A DNA stretch of 64,000 nt from CALBTQ01 sp036725605 (GTDB lineage: Bacteria; Lernaellota; Lernaellaia; Lernaellales; Lernaellaceae), in the NCBI GenBank assembly GCA_036725605.1, contig DAIMDW010000008.1:103820-167819 (forward strand), read 5' to 3'. Positions 53,040-62,172 of this stretch are shown here, one piece after another (positions within the stretch are counted from its first letter, which is position 1; the number at the start of each line of letters is the position of its first letter). The position numbers were made by a program, and so were the translations under genes. The notes beneath the pieces are model-generated. The model worked only from the letters and a program-made list of their open reading frames with translations, was not told the DNA's origin and made no database searches.

Positions 53040-53424
53040 AAAAAATCGGCCGCCTTCACCCAAAAGCGGCCGAAACCTGCCCGCTGACATCGACCCTTTT
53101 TCCACCTGCCGGGAGGAGGACGGCAGGACGCCGAGAGCCTCGGCAACGTCGGTCGTCGGCGTGGAGTATCCGCCGAATCTTTGTTCGTTTATCAGCGAAT
53201 ATCTATCTTCACCCCGCCGCGTTCCCGCGACGGACAATACACTAAGTACCCGCCCGGTACGCACACCGCCACATCGTGTGTGCCCGCACCGACACCACGT
53301 GCGTCGACACGGCAGCCGTGTGTTTCGTTTGCCCGCAACTCATTTGTTGGAAGTAGGTACGATCGACCGGACCGATTTTCGCCCGCATGCGCAAGTGCGC
53401 ATCCTTTCCGCCCCCGCAGGATTA
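53040..53424. other. 385-bp non-coding region, structured, between convergent genes
   Basis: No gene is supported. A terminator for the minus strand lies at the left end. At 53103-53164 stems CTGCCG/CGGCAG, GCCGAG/CTCGGC and CGCCGA/TCGGCG sit inside CCAC/GTGG arms, a compact multi-branch structure readable on either strand. The remainder has no visible feature. Confidence 0.45.
53041..53075 (-). terminator. rho-independent terminator, minus strand
   Basis: Read on the minus strand, CGGCCGC and GCGGCCG form a 7-bp GC-only stem with a 12-base loop, followed directly by ATTTTTTTC. It would end transcripts entering from the FG-GAP gene at 53425 or from a small RNA in the intergenic region. Confidence 0.75.
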
Positions 53425-54750
53425 TTAGTATATCAAACGGTCGGCCGATGGCAAGGAAAATTTGGCGCCGGCGGAAAAATTCGGCGCGGTCGGATCGTGC
53501 CGGCGGCATCCGGCAATTTCACCGTTCTCACTATAGCCGTCGAACAGCATCGTGAAGTAACCGGAAGAGTAACCATACGAGGTGACCAAAAGATCGTGAC
53601 AACCGTCGCCGTTGATGTCGCCGGAGATGTCCGGCGGGCGACCCCAGGGCGTCGGAATATTTTTCAGGATTAAATCGGGTTCATAGGAGAAGCCTTGCGG
53701 CGAGCCGAGATATACGTAGATATCGTCGTACGATTCGGGATAATGAACGAGGTCGAGAGTGGCGACCACATCATCGAAACCGTCGCCATTGAGATCGTAA
53801 CCACCGACCACTTCATTTAACAAGAATAAGTAATAGTCCCAACCGATTAAATCGCCATACCGTTTCCACACGACATACGGATCGTTCCCGTTCCCAGCAT
53901 CGATGGTAAAGATGAACATACCTCCTTCGAGTGCCAAACACCTGTTCGATCGGCAATATTGATCACCAAAAATAATGATTTCATCGACGCCGTCGCCGTT
54001 GATATCGCCGGCCGAGTGAATTTGCGAACTGACAAAGAAATATTTCGGCTCGTCGATCATGGCGCTGTATTCATCCGCCAAACCATCGGGGCCGCCTGAA
54101 TAGAAATAGATCGATATTCCACTGCGGATTATCAGATCGCCGTAACCGTCGCCGTTGAAATCCAAATGTCCGGCTGCATATTCGACGATCACGTCCTCGG
54201 AAAATTGCCAGTCCGGCTCATTCCCCGGACCTTTATCGCTGCCGTAGAACACAAGTTCACCATCGACAATCAGATCGTCGTACCCATCGCCATTTACATC
54301 GCCGATTTCTTGAAAGTTGTATTCCTGCAGCCACTCCCTGCCGGGTTGAAGCCCGTCTTCGCTGCCGTAAAACAACATTATCGGTTGGAAGTATGCGTAA
54401 GCCATCACATCGGCATAACCATCGCCGTTAACGTCGCCGATTCCCGCAAAGCGAAAGAAGCTGTGATCTTCGAATTCAAAAAACCAGCCCGAAAATTCGG
54501 GCGTGCCGCAGTGACGGCCGTAATACAACCGCAGGCGAACGATTTCATCTCCGGTTGTCGAGTACAAATAATCGGCAACAAGGATATCGTCGCAACCGTC
54601 GCCGTTGACGTCGCCGGCAACCGTGGCGAAGGAGGTCTCCTTCGTTTCATAAATCCAGCTTGGCGTGGCCAAAAGCCCGCCCGCGGCGTAGGCCGATCCG
54701 GTGACGAGTAGTAAGGATAAAACACAAAGGAAACAAACCGACCGAGGCAT
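53425..54750 (-). CDS. secreted FG-GAP repeat protein
   Basis: A 441-residue secreted protein. The signal peptide ends SAYA near residue 22. Seven FG-GAP/calcium-loop repeats (GDVNGDGCDD, GDVNGDGYAD, GDVNGDGYDD, DFNGDGYGD, GDINGDGVDE, DLNGDGFDD, GDINGDGCHD) predict an integrin-like propeller. Unlike its paralogue at 19044 it has no PKD domain and no Asp/Cys tail, ending in an ordinary Ser/Pro-containing stretch, so it is probably released or bound differently. GC content is lower than around it. GGAGG lies eight bases before the ATG at 54750. Confidence 0.83.
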   Translation of the reverse strand: MPRSVCFLCVLSLLLVTGSAYAAGGLLATPSWIYETKETSFATVAGDVNGDGCDDILVADYLYSTTGDEIVRLRLYYGRHCGTPEFSGWFFEFEDHSFFRFAGIGDVNGDGYADVMAYAYFQPIMLFYGSEDGLQPGREWLQEYNFQEIGDVNGDGYDDLIVDGELVFYGSDKGPGNEPDWQFSEDVIVEYAAGHLDFNGDGYGDLIIRSGISIYFYSGGPDGLADEYSAMIDEPKYFFVSSQIHSAGDINGDGVDEIIIFGDQYCRSNRCLALEGGMFIFTIDAGNGNDPYVVWKRYGDLIGWDYYLFLLNEVVGGYDLNGDGFDDVVATLDLVHYPESYDDIYVYLGSPQGFSYEPDLILKNIPTPWGRPPDISGDINGDGCHDLLVTSYGYSSGYFTMLFDGYSENGEIAGCRRHDPTAPNFSAGAKFSLPSADRLIY

Positions 54751-54832
54751 AATTTCGTCCTCCGAAAACGAACGGACAAAATTTATCAATATTATTTTCG
54801 TAAGACAAGAAGTTATGTTGAATTAAACGGCT

Positions 54833-56326
54833 TCAGCCGCACATGCCGCCGCCGGAGTCGTCGTCGCGGGTTTGGGTCGCGCCCTGCTCGTCGTCGTCGT
54901 CATCGTCGTCGTCGGAGGGGGGAATGTAGTCGTCGTTGTCGTCATCATCGTCGTCGTCATCGATATCATCATCGTCATCGTCGAGGTCATCGTCGTCGTC
55001 GTCATCGTCGTCGTCGGTATCGTCATCGTCGTCGTCGGCGTTGTCGAGGAATTCGTTCATCCCCGCGCCGTAGGCCACGTTGAATTTGCCGAACTCGTCG
55101 AGACCTTCCATGTAGTAGCAGGACGCATCGCCGCCGGAGAGGGCGCCGATCACCTGTTGGTCGTCGTTGAACAGCGGCGCGCCCGACGAGCCGCCCTCGG
55201 TCGAGCTTTCCGAATACAGTATGGAATAGAAGTTAACATCCAGGTAAATGACCTCGCCGAAGGTAATGCGCATGAAGGCGCCGTCGGGATGATGCAGCGT
55301 GGTCACGTCATCTCCGGGAATCACGTCCGCCGTCGTCCAACCGATATACGAGGTGCCGTTGGGCGGATCTTCGTCCAATTCCAACAGCGTGGAGTCGGTT
55401 AAGGTGTCGGTAAAAACCATATCCGACCCCTCGCTGTAGGGCGTGCTGTAAAAATCGGGGGGATCGCCGTTGCATTCTTCGGTGTGGAAGCGCCAGGAGA
55501 CGACCACCGTATCGGCCTCGGCCTCGGTGCTGACGCAGTGGTTGGCGGTCATGAACCAGGGCGTGCCCGAGGACGCCGTGTCGTTCAACAGCGCCCCCGA
55601 ACACACATAAGCGCCGCCGCCGCTTTCCAGGCTGACGTGGCCAATGCCGGTTTTCAGGTCGTCCCAGGCCGCGTAGCAGGTCGGATCGAGGTAGCAGCCG
55701 GCTTCCTTGTTTTGCGCCATGTCCGCCAGGCCATAGGAAACCAGGTCGATCACCAGTTTCGGCGGCGTGGCCGAGGAGGTCAGCACCTCCACGTGCAGCC
55801 GCTCGCCCTTGGTCGGCGGCGCCCAGACGTCCGCTTCGCCGGCGACTTCGACCGAGCGCACGCGGCGGGCCTGCGCCGGATCGAGTTCACCGTACACGAC
55901 CACCACGTCGGTTGCGGCAGGCCGGTACACCGAAAAATGCGCGCGCAGGAACTTCGCGCCCGGGGCGGCGATCGCCAGCCGCCAGGACGTCGCGCCCTGC
56001 GGACCGGTCAGACGTTCCCACACGGCGTCGTCATAGGCCGGCACGTCCACGTGCACGCCGACCATCCGCCGTTGCTTGTTTTCGTCGACCGGCGCGCTCT
56101 TCGTTTTGGCCGCGATCTCCTCGGCCGGCACGGTCACCAGCGATTTTTCGCCCACCGTCCGGCCCAACTGGAGTCCGGGCGTGGTCAACGGCGGCATGTT
56201 CCGCGGCGAACCCCCGTTTCCCTGATAGGTTTGGGAATGCGTTTCGGCGGCCAGCAGCGGGATCGTCCAAAGCCACGCGGTCGCCAGGAGCAGCACAGTG
56301 CAGACGAACAACGAACGCTTCATCAT
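54833..56326 (-). CDS. secreted trypsin-like (lysyl endopeptidase-type) protease with Asp/MCG tail
   Basis: A 497-residue exported serine protease. After a signal peptide (ending LLAA) comes a pro/beta region of about 200 residues. The protease domain (about 225-425) has catalytic His in FMTANHC, Asp in TDSTLLELDED and Ser381 in GGSSGAPLF, in an arrangement like lysyl endopeptidase/Achromobacter protease I, with several Cys that would form disulphides. The final ~75 residues are an Asp tail with a TQTRDDDSGGGMCG end. AAGGAGGG precedes the double ATG (56326/56323). Likely a surface-displayed protease. Confidence 0.87.
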   Translation of the reverse strand: MMKRSLFVCTVLLLATAWLWTIPLLAAETHSQTYQGNGGSPRNMPPLTTPGLQLGRTVGEKSLVTVPAEEIAAKTKSAPVDENKQRRMVGVHVDVPAYDDAVWERLTGPQGATSWRLAIAAPGAKFLRAHFSVYRPAATDVVVVYGELDPAQARRVRSVEVAGEADVWAPPTKGERLHVEVLTSSATPPKLVIDLVSYGLADMAQNKEAGCYLDPTCYAAWDDLKTGIGHVSLESGGGAYVCSGALLNDTASSGTPWFMTANHCVSTEAEADTVVVSWRFHTEECNGDPPDFYSTPYSEGSDMVFTDTLTDSTLLELDEDPPNGTSYIGWTTADVIPGDDVTTLHHPDGAFMRITFGEVIYLDVNFYSILYSESSTEGGSSGAPLFNDDQQVIGALSGGDASCYYMEGLDEFGKFNVAYGAGMNEFLDNADDDDDDTDDDDDDDDDDLDDDDDDIDDDDDDDDNDDYIPPSDDDDDDDDEQGATQTRDDDSGGGMCG

Positions 56327-56461
56327 CGTTCCCTCCTTGTTTTTAGTTGTACGGGCAGGAAGGCGTGCTTGGCAAGGGCGGCGGAAATTCGCTTTAGATC
56401 GTGATACAATCGGCCGATGGGAGATCAATAAACGCCAATCATCAAAGATGTGGAGATCGTG

Positions 56462-58606
56462 ATGAAACGGTTATCATTCTTTATTCTTGTAGTATTGCTG
56501 TCCTTGACGATCGTTGCCTGCGGCGGCGGGGACGATGATGACGACAGCGGCGCCATGGGCGACGACGATGACGACGATGCCGGCCCGGTCGACGACGACG
56601 ACACCGGCGGCGACGATGACGATGACGACGACGACGATGACGACGACGATGTCGCGCCCGATTATATCGAGGTGATCGACGGCGGGCGCATCGGCTACAA
56701 CGGCACGTCCAGCGCCACCGGCCCCGACGGTACGCTCTACACCCTGGCCTGCAAAGGGCGGCAACTGGTGCTGTATTCGCAAAGCGCCAAGGACAAGGCC
56801 TGGACGGCCAAGAAGCTGGCCGACTTCGCGATGGACCCGGATCTCGCCGTGGACCACGCGGGCAAGCTGCACGTGGCCTATCAGGATACCTACCTGTTCC
56901 AGGTCAAATACATGACCAACGCCGGCGGCGCGTGGAAGACCGAAACGGTCGACACGTGCACCTACGTCGGCCTGTGTCCGTCGGTGGCCGTGGACAGCGC
57001 CAACCAACCGCACGTGGCCTACAGGTACATCGAGGGGCTGGACCCGTCGATTCTCAAATACGCGCACAAGGACGATAAAGGCTGGTCGATCGAGACGGTC
57101 GACGGCGATCCGGAGTCGGGCTCGCGGGCGACGATCGCGGTGGACGGCGACGACAACGTGCACATCGTCTACGGCAATTATCAGTTGCTCAACGAGCTGC
57201 GCTACGCGACCAACGCCACGGGCGATTGGGAGATCGAACTGATCCACGACTTCGATTATTACGGCAATCCCGAACTGGCCCTGGACGAGGACGGCTACGC
57301 GCACGTCAGCTTCATGGGACCGGCCGACTACCTGTGGTACGCCACCAACGCCACCGGCGAGTGGAAGGAATCGGCGGTCGATTCCGAGTCGACCAAGGCC
57401 GAGGAAGACACGGCGATCATCGTGGACGGCAACGGCAAGGTGCACATGGCGTACATCCGCTACGGCCTCAAGTACATCACCAACGTCACCGGCTCGTGGG
57501 TCGTCACCGTGGTCGACAACGTCGTGCACGACGGCGAGTACTGCTCGCTGACGCTCGACGACGCGGGCAAGGCGCACATCAGCTACAGCGAAACGAACTC
57601 CGGCGACCTGTGGCACGCGACCAACGCCGAAGGCGATTGGGCGACCGCGCGCATCGATTCCGGGAAAATCTATACCGGCGAAACCTCACTGGCCGTCAAA
57701 GGCGACGGCACGTTGCTCGCGGCGGCCTACGTGAGCGTGGCCGAAGACATGATGCTGTTTTCCGGCAACGGTTCGTGGACCGGCGAGGCGCTGGTCAGCG
57801 ACGGCTACGCGGGCGAATTCACCGCGCTGGCCGTGGACGGCAGCGGCGCGACGCACCTTGCCTTCCGCTTCAACGACGGCGTCGACCAGGGGTTGCGCTA
57901 CGGCACCGACGCCACGGGCGACTGGGTCTTCACCGACGTGGATCCGATCGGCGGCAACGGGCGCGGCGTCGACATGGCGCTGGACGGCGACAAGGTGCAC
58001 CTGGCCTATTACGGCGAAGGGTACGTGCTCAAATACGCGACCAACGCCGAAGGCGATTGGATCACCGAAACCGTCGACAACGACGGCCTGACCGGCACCT
58101 GGCCGGAAATCGCGCTGGACAGCGACGGGGCTGCGCACATCGTTTACGTCAACTACGCTTACTCGCGGCTGCGTTACGCGACCAACGCCTCGGGCGCGTG
58201 GGTGACCGAAATCATCGACGAGGACGGCATCACCCAGGGCTCGACCGACATCGTCATCGACGGCGACGACAATCTGCACATCTGCTACAAAAGGGACGGG
58301 CAGCTTTACTACATCACCAACGCCACCGGCCTGTGGCAGAAGACGGTCGTCGAAGGCGGGTTGCAGTATTACACCTACCTCGCCTCCATCGCGCTGGACG
58401 ACGACGGCAACGTGTACATCGGCTTCAACATGGACAGCTCGCAGCTTTGGTACGCGACCAACGCCGGCGGCGAATGGGAGTCGACGCTGGTCGACCGCAT
58501 CGAGGGCGCGGGCATCAATCCGCAGATGGTGCTGCACGACGGCGCGCTGGAGTTCATCTACACCGCCATGGGCGCGCTGGTCCACGCCACGGTGGAACTG
58601 GATTGA
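56462..58606 (+). CDS. Asp-linker lipoprotein with beta-propeller-like repeats
   Basis: A 714-residue lipoprotein. The signal peptide has lipobox TIVAC near residue 20 (CGGGDDDDD), followed by an Asp-rich stalk to about residue 60. The rest is built from about eleven repeats of ~45-60 residues, each with L-[RKW]-Y-[AI]-T-N-A-[TES]-G-[DE]-W and an H-[VI]-[AS]-Y-type strand (LRYATNATGDW, LWYATNATGEW, LKYATNAEGDW). This predicts one or two beta-propellers of the sialidase/Asp-box-like kind. No catalytic residues recognised. TGGAG precedes the ATG at 56462. Confidence 0.82.
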   Translation: MKRLSFFILVVLLSLTIVACGGGDDDDDSGAMGDDDDDDAGPVDDDDTGGDDDDDDDDDDDDDVAPDYIEVIDGGRIGYNGTSSATGPDGTLYTLACKGRQLVLYSQSAKDKAWTAKKLADFAMDPDLAVDHAGKLHVAYQDTYLFQVKYMTNAGGAWKTETVDTCTYVGLCPSVAVDSANQPHVAYRYIEGLDPSILKYAHKDDKGWSIETVDGDPESGSRATIAVDGDDNVHIVYGNYQLLNELRYATNATGDWEIELIHDFDYYGNPELALDEDGYAHVSFMGPADYLWYATNATGEWKESAVDSESTKAEEDTAIIVDGNGKVHMAYIRYGLKYITNVTGSWVVTVVDNVVHDGEYCSLTLDDAGKAHISYSETNSGDLWHATNAEGDWATARIDSGKIYTGETSLAVKGDGTLLAAAYVSVAEDMMLFSGNGSWTGEALVSDGYAGEFTALAVDGSGATHLAFRFNDGVDQGLRYGTDATGDWVFTDVDPIGGNGRGVDMALDGDKVHLAYYGEGYVLKYATNAEGDWITETVDNDGLTGTWPEIALDSDGAAHIVYVNYAYSRLRYATNASGAWVTEIIDEDGITQGSTDIVIDGDDNLHICYKRDGQLYYITNATGLWQKTVVEGGLQYYTYLASIALDDDGNVYIGFNMDSSQLWYATNAGGEWESTLVDRIEGAGINPQMVLHDGALEFIYTAMGALVHATVELD

Positions 58607-58645
58607 GGCGTTGCGGAAACGATCGCTGTCGAAGGGTTATTTGTA

Positions 58646-58668
58646 GGGGCAACCCCCCGTGGTTGCCC
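58646..58668. repeat. GGGGCAACCCCCC-type hairpin
   Basis: Arms GGGCAACC and GGTTGCCC with a CCCCGT-like loop. A near-identical hairpin is at 63894-63916, again beside a copy of the GGTGGC palindrome, and a single arm lies near 26940. Probably a separate dispersed repeat. Confidence 0.7.
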
Positions 58669-58673
58669 GGCTC

Positions 58674-58770
58674 GGTGGCACTGATACACGAGCGAGCAAA
58701 GTGAGCGAGTTTATCAGTGTTCATATAAAACACTGATAAGCCTCACTACGTTCGGCGTATCAGTGCCACC
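58674..58770 (-). repeat. GGTGGC palindromic repeat, copy B
   Basis: A 97-bp compound palindrome inverted relative to copy A. Outer arms GGTGGCACTGATAC and GTATCAGTGCCACC are perfect; inner arms TTATCAGTGTT and AACACTGATAA are perfect; loop CATATAA. The GAGCGAGCAAAGTGAGCGAG side and the CCTCACTACGTTCGGC side correspond to those of copy A. Confidence 0.88.
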
Positions 58771-58908
58771 GGGAGAGGGTAAAAAACGGCAGCTTGGTTC
58801 TCCCTTCTCCCCGTGGGAGAAGGGGCGGGGATGAGGGCTGCCGTGATCAATGCCACCGGCCGAATTCATTCCGCATTCCGCCACCGAAAATTCGCCATTC
58901 CGCATTCG

Positions 58909-61152
58909 TTAACATCCGCACCCATCATCATCGTCATCGTCGTCGTTTTCAGTGGGCGTCGTATCGTCGTCGTCGCTCGTGTCGTCATCCGCGGCGGGTA
59001 GGATGGTCAGGGTCAGCGCGTTGCTGATTTGCGCGCCGGTGGAGGCGGTGAGGGTCAATTCGCCGGGCGCGAAGGCGGTGATTTCGCCGTGGACGACCTC
59101 GGCCAGCGCGGGATCCGACAGCGCGTACTCGACCCACCCGGCGACTTCCTCCTCCGCGCCGCTCGGATACACGCCGCCGACCGTCAGCGCCAGCGTGTCG
59201 CCGACGCGCAGTTCGTCGGTGGGCGCGCTGAGCGCCGGATCGTGCAGGCGCGTCAGCAGCGGCCGCTTGAACGCGTAAATCCAATAATGCAGTTGCGTGA
59301 ACTGCTCGCCCCGGTTGGTCAGTTCGATCTCGACCAGATCGTGGCCCTTGGTCAGCGCGGGCGGAATGTCGAAGACCACGTCGCGCCAGCGCTTGAAGAA
59401 ATTGTGTTCGGTCGCGCCCCACAGCCCGGCGTCGTGACCGTTGACCGTCACGCGCACCAACTCGCGGCCCCAGCGCTGATCGATGCGGCGCACCAACCGC
59501 AGGCCGTCGTTGTGCGGGTTGACCGCCACGGTGAAGCGGGCGGTCGTGCGCGAGCGGTAACCGGCGTCGAGGATCGGCAACAGATCCTGATCGCCCTCGT
59601 AGAAGCCGTAGAGCGGCCCGAGGTTCTCGTCGTCGCCGCCGACGAAAGCGAAGCGCTCCTCCTCGGTGGGGTCGCCCACGTCGAACGCGGCTTGGAGCAC
59701 CAGCGCCGGTTCGTCGACGTGATACAGGTACGCCGCCGAGCGTTCATCCTCGCGCGTGTTGAGGTTGAGCATGTCGTGCTCGATGGAAAACACCGCGCCG
59801 TTGTAGAAGTCGAGCGAATCGCCCGCGTGCAGGCGGTACATGGCCGTCACCAGGTAGTCGTCCTGCGTGTACAGCGACGGATGGCCGTGCGTGGGCAGCG
59901 CGAACGGCCCCTGGTTGAAGTACCACCCGGCGTTGTAATAATCCTCGGTGCCCGTGCCTTGCATGGTCGGGGTCGACAGGCCGTCCGGATACCAGCGCTC
60001 GTCGCCTTCCAGGTAGCCCTGATCCTTGAGGCCCCCGGCCAGTTGCGTGACGCCGACGATCTTTCCCTGGCCGCCGACGACGGCGAAGGGATGATCGCGG
60101 CCCAGCCGCGTGGGTTTGCTGCGGTTGTACTGCGCGACCAGCAGACCCGCGTGGTCGTCGGGTTGCCCCGCGCGCACGCCCAGGCGTCCGGTGAAGTTCG
60201 CCGGGGCGTCGCCGTCGTTGACCAGCGCCAGCCGGGCGGAGGTGAAAAAGGGCATGGGCATGAACCAATACATGCGCCCGTCGGTCAGCCCCCACAGCAG
60301 CGCGGTCGCCTCGGCGGCGGGGTCGGTCGTGCCGACCAGCACGCCCAACGGAGCGTCGATTTGCGCGGCGTCGGCCTCGTCGAAGACGGCGACCAGCCGC
60401 ACGTCGTTGAGCAGCGCCGCGTCGAGCGTCGCGGGCGTCAGTTCCAGCGAGGCGATCCACCCCGGGCCGCTCAGGTCGGCCAGCGCGACCGTTTCGCCCG
60501 GAGCGACGGTCGCGCTCAGCTCGGTGTAGTTCACGCCGGCGGTATCTTTCGGATCGTCCCCGGCCTGCGCGGGATCGTACAGCGCGCGCGCCTCGGCGTA
60601 GTTTTCCGCGCCGGTGAAGGTTTCCACCTCGGCGGCCGACCAATACCGGTGCGCGGTGAAGTTGTAGAAATAGGTCAGCGCGGTCGTGGCGACCACCAGC
60701 CGCTCGCGGTAGCAGACCGGCACGTAGTGCACGAAGCCGCCGCTGGAATCCAGATCGTCCCACAGCAGCGGTTCGGTGAACGGCGCGGTTTCGCCGGCGA
60801 AAAAGTCGGTCAGCGGCATGTCCAGCGAGGGCGTCGGTTCGTTATCGAAGAAAAATTGCAGGTTCGCGCGCTCGCCGAGCTTGGTGAACCACATGCGATA
60901 CACGCAGCCGGGGCCTTGCGCGTCGAAGAGCACGTGCCGCCCGTCGTCCCAGTATTGCCGCGACCACATGCCGGTGAAGCCGTCGTCGTTGCCGCCGGTC
61001 ATGTCGGTGCTGGACGCGCCGAAGGCGAAAATGCCCGGCGTCAGGTCGGGCAGCGCCCACAGGTCGGTCAGGCGCGCCAGGCCGGTCGTCTGCGCCGACG
61101 CGGCCACCGCCGTCGCCAGCAGCAAGGCGATGACCAAACCCCATCGTCGCAT
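58909..61152 (-). CDS. DUF2961 (GH172-like) secreted protein with Asp/CGC tail
   Basis: A 747-residue secreted protein. Type-I signal peptide (ALLLATAVAASA) of about 20 residues. The large DUF2961 domain (about 30-400) has FDAQGPGCVYRMWFT near residue 80 and the signature GTGTEDYYNAGWYF near residue 400. This family, GH172, includes fructan- and arabinofuranose-active enzymes. A second beta-sandwich and a Big-like domain (VGDTLALTVGGVYPSGAEEE) follow. The tail DDDTSDDDDTTPTEN-D7 ends GCGC. It probably trims extracellular glycans while held at the surface. The start is ATG at 61152; GAGGCGG lies upstream. Confidence 0.86.
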   Translation of the reverse strand: MRRWGLVIALLLATAVAASAQTTGLARLTDLWALPDLTPGIFAFGASSTDMTGGNDDGFTGMWSRQYWDDGRHVLFDAQGPGCVYRMWFTKLGERANLQFFFDNEPTPSLDMPLTDFFAGETAPFTEPLLWDDLDSSGGFVHYVPVCYRERLVVATTALTYFYNFTAHRYWSAAEVETFTGAENYAEARALYDPAQAGDDPKDTAGVNYTELSATVAPGETVALADLSGPGWIASLELTPATLDAALLNDVRLVAVFDEADAAQIDAPLGVLVGTTDPAAEATALLWGLTDGRMYWFMPMPFFTSARLALVNDGDAPANFTGRLGVRAGQPDDHAGLLVAQYNRSKPTRLGRDHPFAVVGGQGKIVGVTQLAGGLKDQGYLEGDERWYPDGLSTPTMQGTGTEDYYNAGWYFNQGPFALPTHGHPSLYTQDDYLVTAMYRLHAGDSLDFYNGAVFSIEHDMLNLNTREDERSAAYLYHVDEPALVLQAAFDVGDPTEEERFAFVGGDDENLGPLYGFYEGDQDLLPILDAGYRSRTTARFTVAVNPHNDGLRLVRRIDQRWGRELVRVTVNGHDAGLWGATEHNFFKRWRDVVFDIPPALTKGHDLVEIELTNRGEQFTQLHYWIYAFKRPLLTRLHDPALSAPTDELRVGDTLALTVGGVYPSGAEEEVAGWVEYALSDPALAEVVHGEITAFAPGELTLTASTGAQISNALTLTILPAADDDTSDDDDTTPTENDDDDDDDGCGC

Positions 61153-61355
61153 GACCGCCTCCTCTTGGTGGATGAACCACTATACATCGGGCCTTTGCCC
61201 GCTGAAAAGAAAAGATCGGCGAAAAGTCTCCTTCGGTGACACAATTGCCTTCACGCGGCGTTAAACCGGGTGCGTGACGCCCGCGAAAAGGTGGAACTCG
61301 TGAATCTACGGGCGATTGTGCTATGCTCCATAAAGGTACGAAGCGGAGGTTTGAC

Positions 61356-62099
61356 ATGCAACGGTTGGCGATAGCGGCGATAGTGGCGATATTTGTGGGT
61401 TTGCTGCCGATGGCGGCGCTGGCCGGCGAGACGGTCATCTGGGGCGGTTACGGCGGCCTGAGCGCGGGCGCGATGTGGCTGGATGTCGGCGAACTCAACG
61501 ATTATCTCGATCCGCTGCGCGTCAGCGATTTTTCGTCCACGGTCCCGATGATCGGCCTGGACGCCTACGCCCTGCTCGGCGGACGCGTGGTGGTCGGCCT
61601 CGAGGGCTACGGCTTCAACCAGACCAAGAGCGGCGCGCTGGCCGACGCTTCGTTGCGCGGCGGCTACGGCGTGCTGTATTGCGGCTACAACGTGGTGCAC
61701 ACCGACAATTTCCGCCTGCGCCCGGAAATCGGCCTGGGCGGCATGGGCGCCAACGTGGCGATCCATAACGTCGGCTGGCTGCTGGCGAGCCATCGCCTGT
61801 CGAACGATTACGATGAAATCCTGCTCTCCCAGGAAGGCTATATCGGCACCGTGGCGGTGGCGGCGGAATGGACCCCGTCGATCATGCGGCGTGACAACGG
61901 CCGGCTGGACCTGGTCGTGTCGCTCAAGGCCGGCCTGCGCGTGCCGCTGTGGGACGAGGGTTGGGACGCCAAGGCGATCAGCGACGACGACGACGATGAC
62001 GACGTCGACCTGGACATGGACGGTCCGGATCTGCCGATGCTCGCGCCGTACGTGGCCTTGGGCATCCGCTTCGGCGGCGGCATCACCGAAATCGATTGA
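61356..62099 (+). CDS. putative outer-membrane beta-barrel protein with Asp-rich loop
   Basis: A 247-residue protein with a signal peptide ending AALA near residue 23. The mature part alternates polar and hydrophobic residues in Gly-rich strands (IWGGYGGLSAGAMWLD, LRGGYGVLYCGYNVV), consistent with an 8-strand barrel, and ends with an aromatic/hydrophobic strand, though the last residue is Asp rather than Phe. Residues about 209-225 are an Asp run (DDDDDDDVDLDMDGPD) that would sit in a loop between the last strands. GGAGGTTTGAC precedes the ATG at 61356. No family recognised. Confidence 0.68.
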   Translation: MQRLAIAAIVAIFVGLLPMAALAGETVIWGGYGGLSAGAMWLDVGELNDYLDPLRVSDFSSTVPMIGLDAYALLGGRVVVGLEGYGFNQTKSGALADASLRGGYGVLYCGYNVVHTDNFRLRPEIGLGGMGANVAIHNVGWLLASHRLSNDYDEILLSQEGYIGTVAVAAEWTPSIMRRDNGRLDLVVSLKAGLRVPLWDEGWDAKAISDDDDDDDVDLDMDGPDLPMLAPYVALGIRFGGGITEID

Positions 62100-62172
62100 A
62101 AATGAAAATACGATCCGGCGCCGGCGGGGCAACCACGGCGCCGGACGGAGACGATTTTAGGGGAGGTCAACC

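Larger units (their letters stand above)
58607..58908. other. 302-bp non-coding region of stacked palindromes
   Basis: In order: a GGGGCAACC/GGTTGCCC hairpin (58646-58668), palindrome copy B (58674-58770), a CCCTTCTCC/GGAGAAGG hairpin (near 58802-58824), a degenerate GATCAATGCCACC arm (58845-58857), and the inverted copy of the shared post-stop segment ending at 58910. No gene seen. Confidence 0.7.

Noticed and set aside
54872..55402. Val/Ile-rich plus-strand frame resembling a membrane protein
   Set aside because: The apparent hydrophobicity is the antisense of the Asp tail (GAC/GAT read as GTC/ATC) of the serine protease.
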